A stretch of 64,000 nt of DNA from Polynucleobacter sp. es-EL-1 (GCF_018687975.1 NZ_CP061310.1:1054001-1118000); one strand, 5' to 3'; shown: positions 8,979-18,979, counted from the stretch's first letter. The notes: generated by a model not told the origin, from the sequence alone. Made by a program: numbers and translations.

Positions 8979-10301
8979 TTAAGGGGTTTGAGAGTGCCCT
9001 GCTACTTTGGGCAGTTGCGAGTCCTTATGAATATATCCCACCAAATAGAAAGTAAGCAAGCCACAGATTGCCGCCCCATATCCGACGAGGTTGTAGTGAT
9101 CCATTTTGCCATCAGATCCAATAGTCACAACCATACCCGCAATGACCGATGCCAAGCCTGAAGCCAGCATCTGCACCGACCCTACCAAACTCATAAAGGT
9201 CCCACGAATCTTGGCGTCGACTACCTGGCTCACAATGGCCATTGCTGGAATCATGCGACCAGAAACCAGCACAAAGAAAGCCGTGGAATTTACCAGTACT
9301 ACCCATAAGGGAACTGGCATCAAGTTCGTTGTGACCAATAGTGGTATTAGGCTGATGATCGCCAAAGCTCTAAACACTTTGACCTTGCCATATTTATCCG
9401 CCAGATGACCAATCATTCTAGAGCTGAGCAAAGTTGCAAGCCCACCGCATAGGTAAATGAGAGAGATGTACGAATTATCAATGCCCACATTGGCTGTCAA
9501 ATAAAGAGCAATATAGGGAATGACAGAAAACCCCGTCAACATAATGAAGCCCATAAATACAAATGCCCTTAGATGCTGTTTAGCAAAAAAGATCGTCCAG
9601 ATTTGGCTTAGGCGGCTACCCTCATGAATATGATCAAGATGGCCAGTAATTTTAGGGATGTTGCGATACCCCAAATACAAAATCAGAGTGGAAATCAAGG
9701 CGATAAAAATAAAGGGGGCACGCCAACCCAATACAGGGATATTGTTGGCTAAAAATAAGCTGAGGGGTACACCAGCCACAGTGGAGACTGAGAAGGCTGC
9801 CATTACGGTACCAAGCGCTTTGCCCCTTCGCTCAAAAGGAATGGAATCAGCGATGATGGTTTGCACCAGCGACCCGAGAATTCCGCCAAATGCACCCGCA
9901 AAAGCACGGGCAACAAAAAGGGAGTGATAGTCTGGTGCTAAGCCACAAATCAAGGTGGCGACAATAAAGCAGCCGTATAGACTAAGTAAGAGAATGCGCC
10001 TCTCGAATCGATCAACAAAGTAAGTGGCAAAGATTCCAGCAATTGCCGCAGCAAATGTATACGACGAGAGTAATAGACCAAATTCATGAGTATTGATATT
10101 GAGCTCACGAATAAACTCTGGGCCCAACGGCATCATGATCATGAAATCCAAAATATGGGTGAACTGGATTCCCGCTAGAGAGAACAAGAAGAAACGCTCA
10201 TGACGTTGATCTCCTAGCATGTGGTGGTTGGGCAATGTTTTCTTTACTTGATGTGGTGGATATGTCATTATCAACGCACTCTTATTCGAGTGCTTTAGCA
10301 T
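8979..10301 (-). CDS. MFS transporter (sugar/drug efflux type)
   Basis: 440 residues with about 12 hydrophobic segments. The family signature between helices 2 and 3 reads as FVDRFERRILLLSLY, and the one between helices 8 and 9 as GHLADKYGKVKVF. It resembles the AraJ-like proton-driven efflux branch. The substrate cannot be predicted. Translation may begin at M13 or M28, since the first 30 residues are hydrophilic and poorly constrained. It is divergent from the channel-like gene and is followed directly by the hydrolase. Confidence 0.85.
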   Translation of the reverse strand: MLKHSNKSALIMTYPPHQVKKTLPNHHMLGDQRHERFFLFSLAGIQFTHILDFMIMMPLGPEFIRELNINTHEFGLLLSSYTFAAAIAGIFATYFVDRFERRILLLSLYGCFIVATLICGLAPDYHSLFVARAFAGAFGGILGSLVQTIIADSIPFERRGKALGTVMAAFSVSTVAGVPLSLFLANNIPVLGWRAPFIFIALISTLILYLGYRNIPKITGHLDHIHEGSRLSQIWTIFFAKQHLRAFVFMGFIMLTGFSVIPYIALYLTANVGIDNSYISLIYLCGGLATLLSSRMIGHLADKYGKVKVFRALAIISLIPLLVTTNLMPVPLWVVLVNSTAFFVLVSGRMIPAMAIVSQVVDAKIRGTFMSLVGSVQMLASGLASVIAGMVVTIGSDGKMDHYNLVGYGAAICGLLTFYLVGYIHKDSQLPKVAGHSQTP

Positions 10302-10319
10302 CCCACGTTGACCTTTTAA

Positions 10320-10811
10320 ATGAATACCCTAACAGACTTAGCCAACTTTCCGATAGAGCCTTTTTTAAGAGATGCGGCTTGGGGGACTCTGGGCCTCCTT
10401 TTCGTTTTATTCTTTCATGGCAGTGCAATTAACCATGTCTACATGCGCTTTGAGAAACTCACTCGTCAGAATTTAGCCACGAGCCAATACAACCGTGTGT
10501 TTTTTCATTTTTATGCGTCATTTGCATTTATTGCGTTAATACACGTTTTAGAGATTCTTTTCTGGTCCGTATTGATCGTTAGCCTTAACCTCATTAGCGA
10601 TCCAGTCAGGGCCATCCTTTTTGCTGGCAGTTGCTACACCACAGCGGGCTTTGAATCCGATTACCTTCCTGATGGCTGGAAAACATTAGCCTTCTTTATC
10701 TCCTTCACAGGTCTCTTTTCACTTGCATGGACAACCTCCATCATGATTGGCATGACCACTGCCTACAAAAACGCCTGGAACCTGAAATACGGCCAAGTTG
10801 ATGTTGACTAA
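10320..10811 (+). CDS. Membrane protein resembling a potassium-channel pore
   Basis: 163 residues with about four hydrophobic segments. Between the last two is a re-entrant segment, SCYTTAGFESDYLPDGWK, that parallels the pore helix and filter of ion-channel family proteins (TTVGYGD...P..W), with GFE in place of GYG. A long helix follows (WTTSIMIGMTTAYKNAW). Known channels with such a two-helix pore conduct K+. Here selectivity is uncertain because the filter is altered. It is divergent from the MFS gene with an 18-bp gap. Confidence 0.6.
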   Translation: MNTLTDLANFPIEPFLRDAAWGTLGLLFVLFFHGSAINHVYMRFEKLTRQNLATSQYNRVFFHFYASFAFIALIHVLEILFWSVLIVSLNLISDPVRAILFAGSCYTTAGFESDYLPDGWKTLAFFISFTGLFSLAWTTSIMIGMTTAYKNAWNLKYGQVDVD

Positions 10812-10885
10812 TCAATTTATGCCAAAAAGCTAACAATATATAAAAATAGAGAGTATCATTAGGGTTAACCCTTAAGGAGCTTTCT

Positions 10886-11041
10886 ATGACACACTCAAAC
10901 ACACTTAGCATTCAACAACCTTCATTTTTTAGTTTTAAGGCATTTGTAGCCCTAAAAAACTATATTGCCCTCTTGGCTAGCGCCCTTGCAGAAGCTAGAC
11001 AGCTAGAGCAAGAAACTAGAAAAACCAGCGGAAGTTGGTAA
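10886..11041 (+). CDS. Small protein of unknown function (51 aa)
   Basis: A 51-residue frame with a strong ribosome-binding site (AAGGAG, 7 bp before the ATG) and a perfect terminator 50 bp after the stop, so it is very likely a real gene. The middle is hydrophobic (SFKAFVALKNYIALLASAL) and the end is a charged helix (EARQLEQETRKTSGSW). Not recognised; perhaps an amphipathic membrane-binding peptide. Confidence 0.65.
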   Translation: MTHSNTLSIQQPSFFSFKAFVALKNYIALLASALAEARQLEQETRKTSGSW

Positions 11042-11091
11042 ATATTGGCTGATTTAGCTTATTTTTAGGTCGAAATTAACCTAAATTGACA

Positions 11092-11122
11092 AAAGCCCCA
11101 GACAATTACTGGGGCTTTATTT
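11092..11122 (+). terminator. Rho-independent terminator
   Basis: A perfect 10-bp stem (AAAGCCCCAG with CTGGGGCTTT), 7-nt loop, followed by ATTTATT. It ends the small-gene transcript and, with its A-run on the other side, may also act on the minus-strand gene at 11163. Confidence 0.88.
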
Positions 11123-11162
11123 ATTGGGGGTCTAAATCTCAGAGGATTTAGCTAGGCCCACC

Positions 11163-11669
11163 TTAGCGCTTGATGTAGTAGCCATATACACAGCGAGTTC
11201 CCCCACGTGAAGGGTTATGGGTATCTTGAATAACTCCGTTAACTATTGCACTTAAGTGCTTGGAAACCTTAACAATAAGAACTCCTTTTGGAAGCTCGCT
11301 TGCTCGTAAGTGGACTTGGCATCCCTGCCCAATCTGCATGGTTGGCACCCAAGTAAAACCATGGCTCAAGATGTAATCATGAAAGACCTTGCGATGGTTG
11401 CCATTCCTTGGAGATGAGCCCTTGGCATGAAGCCTTTTAGCCAATCTATCATTACGCGTTTGGGCATAGCCAGCATTGGCATCCCCTAAATCCTTATAAA
11501 CCTGCTGATACGGCAAACCAGTAGCGATTGCGATCGCACGCACTACACAATCTCCCGCATTCCCCAGGTAGCCAGCTGCTGCCCTACCTCCGTCATTAAA
11601 AACAAAAGGGAGTCCTTGTCGGACTGCACTTGGTGAGCCAGAAAAGAGTTTGAGGAAATTAAACATCAC
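11163..11669 (-). CDS. Papain-like-fold protein of unknown function
   Basis: 168 residues, no signal peptide, not assigned to a named family. The arrangement suggests a papain-like cysteine-peptidase fold: a cysteine at the start of a helix (GDCVVRAIAIATGLPYQQVY, about residue 41), a histidine before a strand (KHLSAIVNGVI), and DTHNPSRGG after it, which would supply the third catalytic residue. Proteins of this look occur in phages and plasmids. Catalysis is inferred only from motif order. It lies alone upstream of a terminator and downstream of malate synthase. Confidence 0.55.
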   Translation of the reverse strand: MMFNFLKLFSGSPSAVRQGLPFVFNDGGRAAAGYLGNAGDCVVRAIAIATGLPYQQVYKDLGDANAGYAQTRNDRLAKRLHAKGSSPRNGNHRKVFHDYILSHGFTWVPTMQIGQGCQVHLRASELPKGVLIVKVSKHLSAIVNGVIQDTHNPSRGGTRCVYGYYIKR

Positions 11670-11733
11670 TAGAAGAAAAAAGTGGACTTGCCTTGCGACA
11701 AATCCACTCGATTAGCAAAAGATTGCCTAGCAA

Positions 11734-13947
11734 TTATGCGTTGGCTTTTTTCACTTCAAGACGCCATGCATGCAACAAAGGCTCGGTGTAACCGTTTGGC
11801 TGCTCGAGACCTTTGAAAATCAAATCGCGTGCTGCTTTATAAGCGTACGAGTCCTGATAGTTGGGCATCATTGGCTTGTAGAAAGGATCGCTGGCATTTT
11901 GTCCATCAACAATGCTAGCCATGCGTTGCAATGCTTCATCAACATCCGCAGCATTGATGATGCCATGTAACATCCAATTAACAATGTGCTGACTAGAAAT
12001 ACGCAGAGTTGCGCGATCTTCCATAAGTCCGACGTTGTAGATATCGGGCACTTTAGAACAGCCAACACCTTGATCAATCCAGCGAACCACATAACCCAAG
12101 ATACCCTGGCAGTTGTTGTTCAAGGCCTCACGAATTTCTTCCTTAGTCCAGTCTGGGTATAAGGCAACAGGCACAGTCAACAAATCATCTGTTAAAGATT
12201 CATACTCAGCAGCAGTATCTTGCTTCTCCAGCTCTTCCTGAATCTTAGCAACGTTGACTTGGTGATAATGCAAGGCATGTAAAGTTGCTGCGGTAGGTGA
12301 TGGTACCCAAGCAGTATTTGCACCTGCCTGTGGGTGAGTAATTTTCTGCTCAACCATTTCTTTCATGAGATCTGGAGCAGGCCACATCCCCTTACCAATT
12401 TGTGCGCGACCACGTAAACCACAATCAAGACCAGCTAAAACGTTACGGCGCTCATATGCACCAAACCATTTGCTGACTTTCATTTTGCCTTTACGCACCA
12501 TAGCACCAGAATGCATACCAGTATGGATTTCATCGCCAGTACGATCTAAGAAGCCAGTGTTAATAAATGCAACACGAGATCCTGCCGCAGCAATAGCAGC
12601 TTTAATGTTGACACTCATGCGACGCTCTTCATCCATGATGCCAAGCTTAACTGTGTTCTCTGGCAAGCCCAGCAGCTTTTCAACACGACCAAAAAGTTCA
12701 CCAGCAAACGCCACTTCTTCTGCGCTATGCATTTTTGGCTTCACGATGTAAACCGAGCCCTTGCGTGTATTACCAATCGACTGACTTGCAGGACGATTGA
12801 TATCGTATAAAGCGATTAATACGGTTACTACCGCATCTAAGATACCTTCGTAAATCTCTTTACCTTCACTTGTGATAATTGCAGGGTTGGTCATTAAATG
12901 GCCGACATTACGCAAGAATAAAAGTGAGCGGCCATGCAAAGTTACGATGCCGTCCTTAGCATTCACGGCACCAATCGCTGCTGTGTACTTACGATCTGGA
13001 TTTAATTCGCGAGTAAAAGTCTTTCCACCTTTACTGACTTCTTCAACCAAAGTACCTTTAAGAATACCTAGCCAGTTTTCATAAGCAAGCACTTTATCGT
13101 CGGCATCGACTGCAGCAATCGAGTCTTCTAAGTCGAGAATGGTTGATAGTGCAGCTTCAACCACTACATCATTCACACCAGCAGGGTCGCTTAATCCAAT
13201 GATTTTGGTTTTATCAATTTGGATATCAATATGAATACCGTTATTACGCAGCAATAAAGAGCTTGGTGAAGAAACGTTGCCTTGATAACCAACGAATTGC
13301 TTCTCATCTTTTAAGCCAGTCGTACTGCCATCTTTTAATTTGACTGCCAACTTATTGCCATCTACTGAATAAGCAACAACATCTTGATAGGAGCCCTTTG
13401 CCAACGGAACAGCTTGATCCAGGAATTGACGTGCATATGCAACTACTTTTGCACCACGCACAGGGTTGTAGCCACCTGCTTTACTAGCACCCTCTTCTTC
13501 GGAGATCACATCTGAACCATACAAAGCGTCGTAGAGTGAGCCCCAGCGTGCATTGGCAGCATTCAAAGCATAGCGGGCATTGAGCAAAGGAACGACCAAC
13601 TGAGGGCCTGCTTGGAGCGCTAATTCATCATCAACGTTCTTGGTATCTGCTGTAACTTTTGCAGAAACTGGCTCGATATAGCCAATTTTCTCTAGAAACT
13701 GACGGTAAGCCGGCATATCTTTGATTGGGCCTGGATGAGCCTTATGCCAATCATCAATTTGAGCTTGCAAATGGTCACGCTTGGCTAATAAAGCCTCATT
13801 TTTAGGGGTGAGATCCTTAACGATCTCATCAAAACCCTTCCAAAAGTCCGCACTTTTAATGCCTGTTCCAGGCAAGACTTTATCTTCGATAAAGCGATAT
13901 AAGGGCGTAGCCACTTGAAGGCTGTTACAGGTAGTGCGTGCGGTCAT
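11734..13947 (-). CDS. glcB: Malate synthase G
   Basis: 737 residues, close to the family's usual size of about 720. It condenses glyoxylate with acetyl-CoA to malate in the cytoplasm. The recognisable blocks include VEAALSTILDLEDSIAAVDADDK (with the metal-binding acidic residues), the GRSLLFLRNVGHLMTNPAI segment, GIMDEERRMSVN, the HTGMHSGAMVRKGKMK loop, and the GKGMWPAPDLM stretch. No isocitrate lyase or glycolate oxidase gene is adjacent. It stands as a single unit with 100 bp to purA. Confidence 0.96.
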   Translation of the reverse strand: MTARTTCNSLQVATPLYRFIEDKVLPGTGIKSADFWKGFDEIVKDLTPKNEALLAKRDHLQAQIDDWHKAHPGPIKDMPAYRQFLEKIGYIEPVSAKVTADTKNVDDELALQAGPQLVVPLLNARYALNAANARWGSLYDALYGSDVISEEEGASKAGGYNPVRGAKVVAYARQFLDQAVPLAKGSYQDVVAYSVDGNKLAVKLKDGSTTGLKDEKQFVGYQGNVSSPSSLLLRNNGIHIDIQIDKTKIIGLSDPAGVNDVVVEAALSTILDLEDSIAAVDADDKVLAYENWLGILKGTLVEEVSKGGKTFTRELNPDRKYTAAIGAVNAKDGIVTLHGRSLLFLRNVGHLMTNPAIITSEGKEIYEGILDAVVTVLIALYDINRPASQSIGNTRKGSVYIVKPKMHSAEEVAFAGELFGRVEKLLGLPENTVKLGIMDEERRMSVNIKAAIAAAGSRVAFINTGFLDRTGDEIHTGMHSGAMVRKGKMKVSKWFGAYERRNVLAGLDCGLRGRAQIGKGMWPAPDLMKEMVEQKITHPQAGANTAWVPSPTAATLHALHYHQVNVAKIQEELEKQDTAAEYESLTDDLLTVPVALYPDWTKEEIREALNNNCQGILGYVVRWIDQGVGCSKVPDIYNVGLMEDRATLRISSQHIVNWMLHGIINAADVDEALQRMASIVDGQNASDPFYKPMMPNYQDSYAYKAARDLIFKGLEQPNGYTEPLLHAWRLEVKKANA

Positions 13948-14052
13948 GTTGTAAACCTTTGTTTTTAAACAATTTTTTTATATTGAGGACGAATAAAATG
14001 CGGTATTGCTATGCACAAATTATCCATCATTTTTAGAATTTCTTCAAAAAAC

Positions 14053-15393
14053 TCAAGCTTGGAATGGGTGCTGCAGGAGAATCGTTTCATCCCGCTCTGG
14101 TCCTGTTGAAACCATGGCAATCGGTTTGCCAGCCACCTCTTCGATACGGCGCAAGAATTTTTGAGCCTCTACTGGCAACTTATCCCACTCACGAATGCCA
14201 AAAGTAGTACCCTTCCAGCCCGGGAAATCTTCATAAATCGGCTCGCAACGGGCAACCGCTTCAGCGCCACGGGGCAACACATCTAATTTTTGACCATCTA
14301 GCTTGTAGCCAACGCACAAGCGTATCGTTTCAAAGCCATCAAGTACATCGAGCTTGGTAATACAAAGACCCGATAAGCCGTTAATCTGAATCGAACGCTT
14401 CAATGCAGCCGCATCTAACCAACCGGTACGACGTGGGCGACCAGTGACTGAGCCAAACTCTTTACCAACTTCAGCTAAGCGAACTCCAACTGGGTCTTGC
14501 TTGGCCGGGTTATCAAAATCATACAACTCGCTAGGGAACGGTCCAGCACCAACACGCGTGCAATAGGCTTTCGTAATACCCAAAATGTATTGCAATGAAT
14601 CAGGGCCAACGCCAGAGCCTGCAGCCGCATTTCCAGCAACGCAGTTACTAGAGGTGACATAAGGATAGGTACCATGATCAATATCTAGCAAAGTCCCCTG
14701 CGCACCTTCGAATAATAAGTTTTGCCCAGATTGTTCGGCAGCATATAAGGCGCTTGATACATCTACCACCATAGGCTTGATACGCTCTGCGTATGACATC
14801 GCCTCGTCTAATGTCTTTTGGAAATCTACTGGCTCAGCCCCGTAATAGTTTGTGAGCATGAAGTTGTGATATTCCAAATTCTCACGCAATTGCGCAGCAA
14901 ACTTTTCTGGGTAAAACAAATCTTGTACACGTAAAGCACGACGAGCTACTTTATCTTCATAAGCAGGTCCAATGCCACGGCCAGTGGTACCAATCTTGGC
15001 ATCTCCGCGTTTCTTCTCACGGGCATGATCAATGGCAACGTGATACGGCAGGATCAAAGTGGTTGCCTCTGAAATCTTGAGGCGAGACTGAACATCTAAA
15101 CCCGCAGCTTCCAATTCACCAATTTCTTTAAAGAGCGCCTCTGGAGAGAGAACAACGCCATTACCAATGTAGCAAATCACATTCTTATGCATGATTCCTG
15201 AAGGAATCAATCGCAAAATTGTTTTCTTGTCACCAATAATTAAGGTATGGCCCGCATTATGTCCGCCCTGAAAGCGTACTACGGCTTGTGCATGGTCGGT
15301 CAGCCAATCTACTACCTTGCCCTTGCCCTCATCACCCCACTGGGTTCCAATGACAACGACGTTACGGCCATGAGCTTCTTGCTTTAAAGACAT
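14053..15393 (-). CDS. purA: Adenylosuccinate synthetase
   Basis: 446 residues, slightly longer than the E. coli enzyme because of an N-terminal extension before VVIGTQWGDEGKGKVVD, the GTP-binding P-loop that defines the family. The GHNAGHT motif, the IGTTGRGIGPAYEDK IMP-binding loop and TGRPRRTGW are all present. It makes adenylosuccinate from IMP and aspartate in AMP synthesis. It follows hisZ by 40 bp, the usual betaproteobacterial order, and probably shares its transcript. Confidence 0.97.
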   Translation of the reverse strand: MSLKQEAHGRNVVVIGTQWGDEGKGKVVDWLTDHAQAVVRFQGGHNAGHTLIIGDKKTILRLIPSGIMHKNVICYIGNGVVLSPEALFKEIGELEAAGLDVQSRLKISEATTLILPYHVAIDHAREKKRGDAKIGTTGRGIGPAYEDKVARRALRVQDLFYPEKFAAQLRENLEYHNFMLTNYYGAEPVDFQKTLDEAMSYAERIKPMVVDVSSALYAAEQSGQNLLFEGAQGTLLDIDHGTYPYVTSSNCVAGNAAAGSGVGPDSLQYILGITKAYCTRVGAGPFPSELYDFDNPAKQDPVGVRLAEVGKEFGSVTGRPRRTGWLDAAALKRSIQINGLSGLCITKLDVLDGFETIRLCVGYKLDGQKLDVLPRGAEAVARCEPIYEDFPGWKGTTFGIREWDKLPVEAQKFLRRIEEVAGKPIAMVSTGPERDETILLQHPFQA

Positions 15394-15433
15394 AATGAAA
15401 ATCCAAAAGGTAATTACAAAATCAGTTAATTAA

Positions 15434-16597
15434 TTATTTCTTGACGACATTCCATGCATTCGCTTGTTTGATCAACTCTCGATCACATATATATTCCGCA
15501 GTTTCTACAGCTTCACCCGGTATACCCTCAATCACCACTTCACCAGCATTGCGCAGTTCGGCAACTTTAGCTGATAAGGCTGGGTCAGCACTCCATGGCG
15601 CCAAGATCGCTGACTTGCGCTTTGCGATCGGTGCAAGATTGGCTAAGGTAAGCAGATCCAGCGAGAATCCCGTTGCAGGACGTGAGCGTCCAAAGGCTTG
15701 GCCGACATGGTCATATCGACCACCACGGGCAATCGGTTGCGGCAATTGATCAACATAGGCAGCAAACATCACACCGCTGTGATACTGATAACCGCGCAGA
15801 TCTGCCAAGTCAATACTGAGCTCAACATCTTGAGATAAGCCAGCAACTGCTGCTACCAGCTTATCCAGTTGTGCCAAGGCATCATCAATGATTGGGTGCT
15901 TAGGTAACTTACTCTTTGCACTGGTTAACACTTGGGCACAAGGACCGTTTAATTCCGTTAAAGCCATCAAAGCTTGCATAGTTTTGGCAGGCAAGCACTG
16001 AGCCCACTGTGCCAAGCGTGGTCGATCTTTGCTTTGAAGCAAGCTATACATTCCAGCGACATCTTCTTTCGCGAGATTTTGCCCATCTAAAATTCCTGCC
16101 AATACACCAGCATGCGAAAGATCAAGATAGACTTTATTTAGGCCCGCAAGATTTAATGTTTTGAGCAATAAAGAAATTGCTTCAAAATCCGCTTCCCAAG
16201 TAGCGCAGCCATAAATCTCAGCACCCAGCTGGAGCTCTTCACGGGCAGCACTTCCTACGGGTGTTCGCGCATGGGCTACAGAGCCTGCATAACAAAGTCG
16301 TGTAATTCCCTTGCGGTTGAGTAGGTGCGCATCTATCCGAGCTACTTGCGGCGTCATATCCGCCCGCAGACCTAGGGTACGTCCAGATAACTGATCTACT
16401 AGCTTAAAGGTTTGCAAATTAAGATCAGTGCCCGTGCCAGTTAACAAAGAGTCCAAGAACTCCAGTAAAGGCGGGGCAACTAATTCATAACCATAAGATT
16501 GGTACAAATCCAAAATTGCACGACGCAGTGTTTCTACCTTGCGAGCCTCAGCTGGCAAAACATCAGCAATATCTTCAGGAAGTAACCAACGATTCAT
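15434..16597 (-). CDS. hisZ: ATP phosphoribosyltransferase regulatory subunit HisZ
   Basis: 387 residues. It has the class II aminoacyl-tRNA synthetase-like fold of histidyl-tRNA synthetase (YELVAPPLLEFLDSLLTG, ADMTPQVARIDAH, RGGRYDHVGQAFGRSRPATGFSLDL) but lacks the C-terminal anticodon-binding domain, as expected for HisZ. It pairs with short-form HisG to make and regulate the first enzyme of histidine synthesis. The true hisS is separate at 23867-25186, which supports this call. It lies between hflC and purA. Confidence 0.93.
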   Translation of the reverse strand: MNRWLLPEDIADVLPAEARKVETLRRAILDLYQSYGYELVAPPLLEFLDSLLTGTGTDLNLQTFKLVDQLSGRTLGLRADMTPQVARIDAHLLNRKGITRLCYAGSVAHARTPVGSAAREELQLGAEIYGCATWEADFEAISLLLKTLNLAGLNKVYLDLSHAGVLAGILDGQNLAKEDVAGMYSLLQSKDRPRLAQWAQCLPAKTMQALMALTELNGPCAQVLTSAKSKLPKHPIIDDALAQLDKLVAAVAGLSQDVELSIDLADLRGYQYHSGVMFAAYVDQLPQPIARGGRYDHVGQAFGRSRPATGFSLDLLTLANLAPIAKRKSAILAPWSADPALSAKVAELRNAGEVVIEGIPGEAVETAEYICDRELIKQANAWNVVKK

Positions 16598-16616
16598 GAT
16601 CTACCAAATTCACTTT

Positions 16617-17489
16617 TTAATTTTTCTTATTCAAGAACTTGAAGAACTCGCCGTTAGGTTCAACCACCATCACATCCTTCTTGTCTTTAAAGGAGCTACG
16701 GTATGCCTGAAGACTCTGATAAAACTGGGCGAACTGTGGATCACGACCAAATGCATCAGCATAGAGCGCAGTTGCTTTGGCATCACCAGCACCTTTGATC
16801 TTCTGAGCCTCACGATAGGCTTCTGCCAAGATCGTGTCACGCTGACGTTCTGCATTGGCCCTGATCTTGTCTGACTCAGCAGCACCCATAGAACGCAGTT
16901 CATTAGCAACACGTTTACGCTCGGCTTCCATTCGTCTATAGACAGAATCACTAATTTCAGCCAAGAGATCGACCCGCTTGAGACGAACGTCTACAATTTC
17001 TACACCGATATCTGCAGCATCATCTGCAACTTTTTTGCGGATGCCTTCCATGACCTGTTCGCGCTGATCTGAAATGATCTCTCTGACAGTGCGTTTGGTG
17101 AACTCTTCATTCAAAGCTGAACGAATTAATTGCGTCAAGCGGTCTTGCGCTAAACGCTCATCCCCCTTGAAGCTCACGAAGAACTTGCGAGGATCCACAA
17201 TGCGCCACTTGACATAAGAATCGACTAAAAGATTCTTCTTTTCAGCAGTAATAAAACGCTCTGCCTCTGGATTATCAATCGTGAGAATACGACGATCAAA
17301 GAAGCGCACACTTTCAAAAGGTGCAGGATATTTAAATTGAAGGCCAGGCTGCTCAATCACCCGCACAATTTGCCCGAAAGCAAAAACGACGGCGAAGTTG
17401 CGCTGATCTACAACAAAAATACTTGAAGATAAAACAAACCCTAAGGCAATAAAGCCAGCAATTGCGGCTAAGAGACGATTGGCATTCAT
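16617..17489 (-). CDS. hflC: HflC, subunit of the HflKC membrane complex
   Basis: 290 residues with one N-terminal membrane anchor (about residues 7-26) and an SPFH/band-7 domain (FVVDQRNFAVVFAFGQIVRVIEQPGLQFKYP), followed by a long charged helix. With HflK it forms a periplasm-facing cage that controls the FtsH protease. Its start abuts the stop of hflK (1-bp overlap), so the pair is translationally coupled. Confidence 0.96.
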   Translation of the reverse strand: MNANRLLAAIAGFIALGFVLSSSIFVVDQRNFAVVFAFGQIVRVIEQPGLQFKYPAPFESVRFFDRRILTIDNPEAERFITAEKKNLLVDSYVKWRIVDPRKFFVSFKGDERLAQDRLTQLIRSALNEEFTKRTVREIISDQREQVMEGIRKKVADDAADIGVEIVDVRLKRVDLLAEISDSVYRRMEAERKRVANELRSMGAAESDKIRANAERQRDTILAEAYREAQKIKGAGDAKATALYADAFGRDPQFAQFYQSLQAYRSSFKDKKDVMVVEPNGEFFKFLNKKN

Positions 17490-18979
17490 TATCTAGCATC
17501 CCCTCTATCACGACTTCTCAAGCCATCACGTTTTTCAGCAGCGCCACTAAAGCTTGGCGCATTCGTAGAACTTGAAGTTGCATTATTAGTAAATGGAGCG
17601 GCTGGATTACCTGTCGCGCCCCCAACTGTAACTGACCCAGTAGGCGTAGCACCGGCTGCTTGACCTGAAGCTACCTGTGCACTTTCAGCAGTAACTTGGG
17701 CAACGATCTTATCTAAAGGTAAGTACAGCATGCTATTACTCTTGGTAGTGTCTACCAATACCTTGGTGACATTGTTGTACATCTCGCGCATGCTATCAAT
17801 GTACATACGATCACGAGTCACACCGGGAGCCTTGGCGTATTCAGTCAGGACTTGCTTAAAGCGATTCGCATCACCCTCTGCTGTCGCAACAACACGCGCC
17901 TTGTAACCTTCAGCCTCTTGGATGAGTCGATCAGCCGTTCCTTTGGCGCGCGGAATGATGTCATTAGCATAAGCTTGACCTTCACTCTTTAAGCGCTCTT
18001 GGTCCTGCCCTGCTTTAACTGCGTCGTCAAATGCTGCTTGAACCTGTTCAGGAGGTTGAACGTTTTGCACGGTGACACTAGTGACAAAAATACCGGTCTT
18101 GTAGCTATCCAGAATTTTCTGAATCGAGGCGGCTAAATCAATTGCAATTTTCTCTCGGCCCTCATAAAGAACCGTATCCATTTTGCTGCGCGCTACGATC
18201 TCACGAACGGCAGTTTCTGCGGCTTGCACTACAGTTGCATCTGGATCGCGATTATTAAACAAATAATCAGTGGGATCTTTTAGGCGGTATTGAACAGCAA
18301 AACGAACGTCAATAATATTTTCATCCTCAGTAAGCATTGAGGAATCTTTTTGATTGGTCGCCTTAATCAAAATGGGACGACCAACTTCTACAGAGCGAAC
18401 TCCAGAAACATTCACGGTTTGCTCAGCCTGCACTGGCCAAGGCATACGCCAGTTAATGCCGGGACCGGAGGTGTAATCGTACTTACCAAAAGTAGTCACT
18501 ACACCAGACTGACCCTCTTGAATCATGTAGAAACCACTGAGGAGCCAAACTAAAATGATGCCGCCAAATGCAAAAAGAATGCCGTTTTTGGAGCTAAACG
18601 GGTTATTGAAATTGAGATTGGGAACGCCCATGCCGCCACCTCCACCACCGCCACGTTGAGAGGGCGGAGGAATATCGGAACTGTTTGGCTTATTACTTGG
18701 TCTAGCGCTTGAGCCTGGCTTTTTGTTGCCGCCAAATAAATTACCAATACGATCATTAAAGTCGCGCCATAGCTCATCCAAGTCCGGTGGACCATTTGGT
18801 CTAGCAGGCTGATTTTGAGGTTGCGTTTCTACAGGTCTATCTACCTCTGGATTAGAGGGATCGACTTTAGGGGCTTGGTCAGAGCTTTGACCCTCTTTGG
18901 CGTCTTTTGATCCGTTGCCGGGGTGACTATTACCCCAGCCTGGGTCATTGACCGAAAACAGCTCAAGAAATTTAGGCAT
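17489..18979 (-). CDS. hflK: HflK, subunit of the HflKC membrane complex
   Basis: 496 residues. A hydrophilic Pro/Gly/Asn-rich N-terminus (about 130 residues, with a poly-glycine run) precedes a single membrane segment (ILFAFGGIILVWLLSGFYMI), the SPFH domain (VVTTFGKYDYTSGPGINWRMPWP), and a long helical region. The C-terminus is Ala/Thr/Ser-rich and probably disordered. The partner is HflC just downstream, and the start overlaps the hflX stop by 8 bp. The complex modulates FtsH proteolysis. Confidence 0.96.
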   Translation of the reverse strand: MPKFLELFSVNDPGWGNSHPGNGSKDAKEGQSSDQAPKVDPSNPEVDRPVETQPQNQPARPNGPPDLDELWRDFNDRIGNLFGGNKKPGSSARPSNKPNSSDIPPPSQRGGGGGGGMGVPNLNFNNPFSSKNGILFAFGGIILVWLLSGFYMIQEGQSGVVTTFGKYDYTSGPGINWRMPWPVQAEQTVNVSGVRSVEVGRPILIKATNQKDSSMLTEDENIIDVRFAVQYRLKDPTDYLFNNRDPDATVVQAAETAVREIVARSKMDTVLYEGREKIAIDLAASIQKILDSYKTGIFVTSVTVQNVQPPEQVQAAFDDAVKAGQDQERLKSEGQAYANDIIPRAKGTADRLIQEAEGYKARVVATAEGDANRFKQVLTEYAKAPGVTRDRMYIDSMREMYNNVTKVLVDTTKSNSMLYLPLDKIVAQVTAESAQVASGQAAGATPTGSVTVGGATGNPAAPFTNNATSSSTNAPSFSGAAEKRDGLRSRDRGDAR

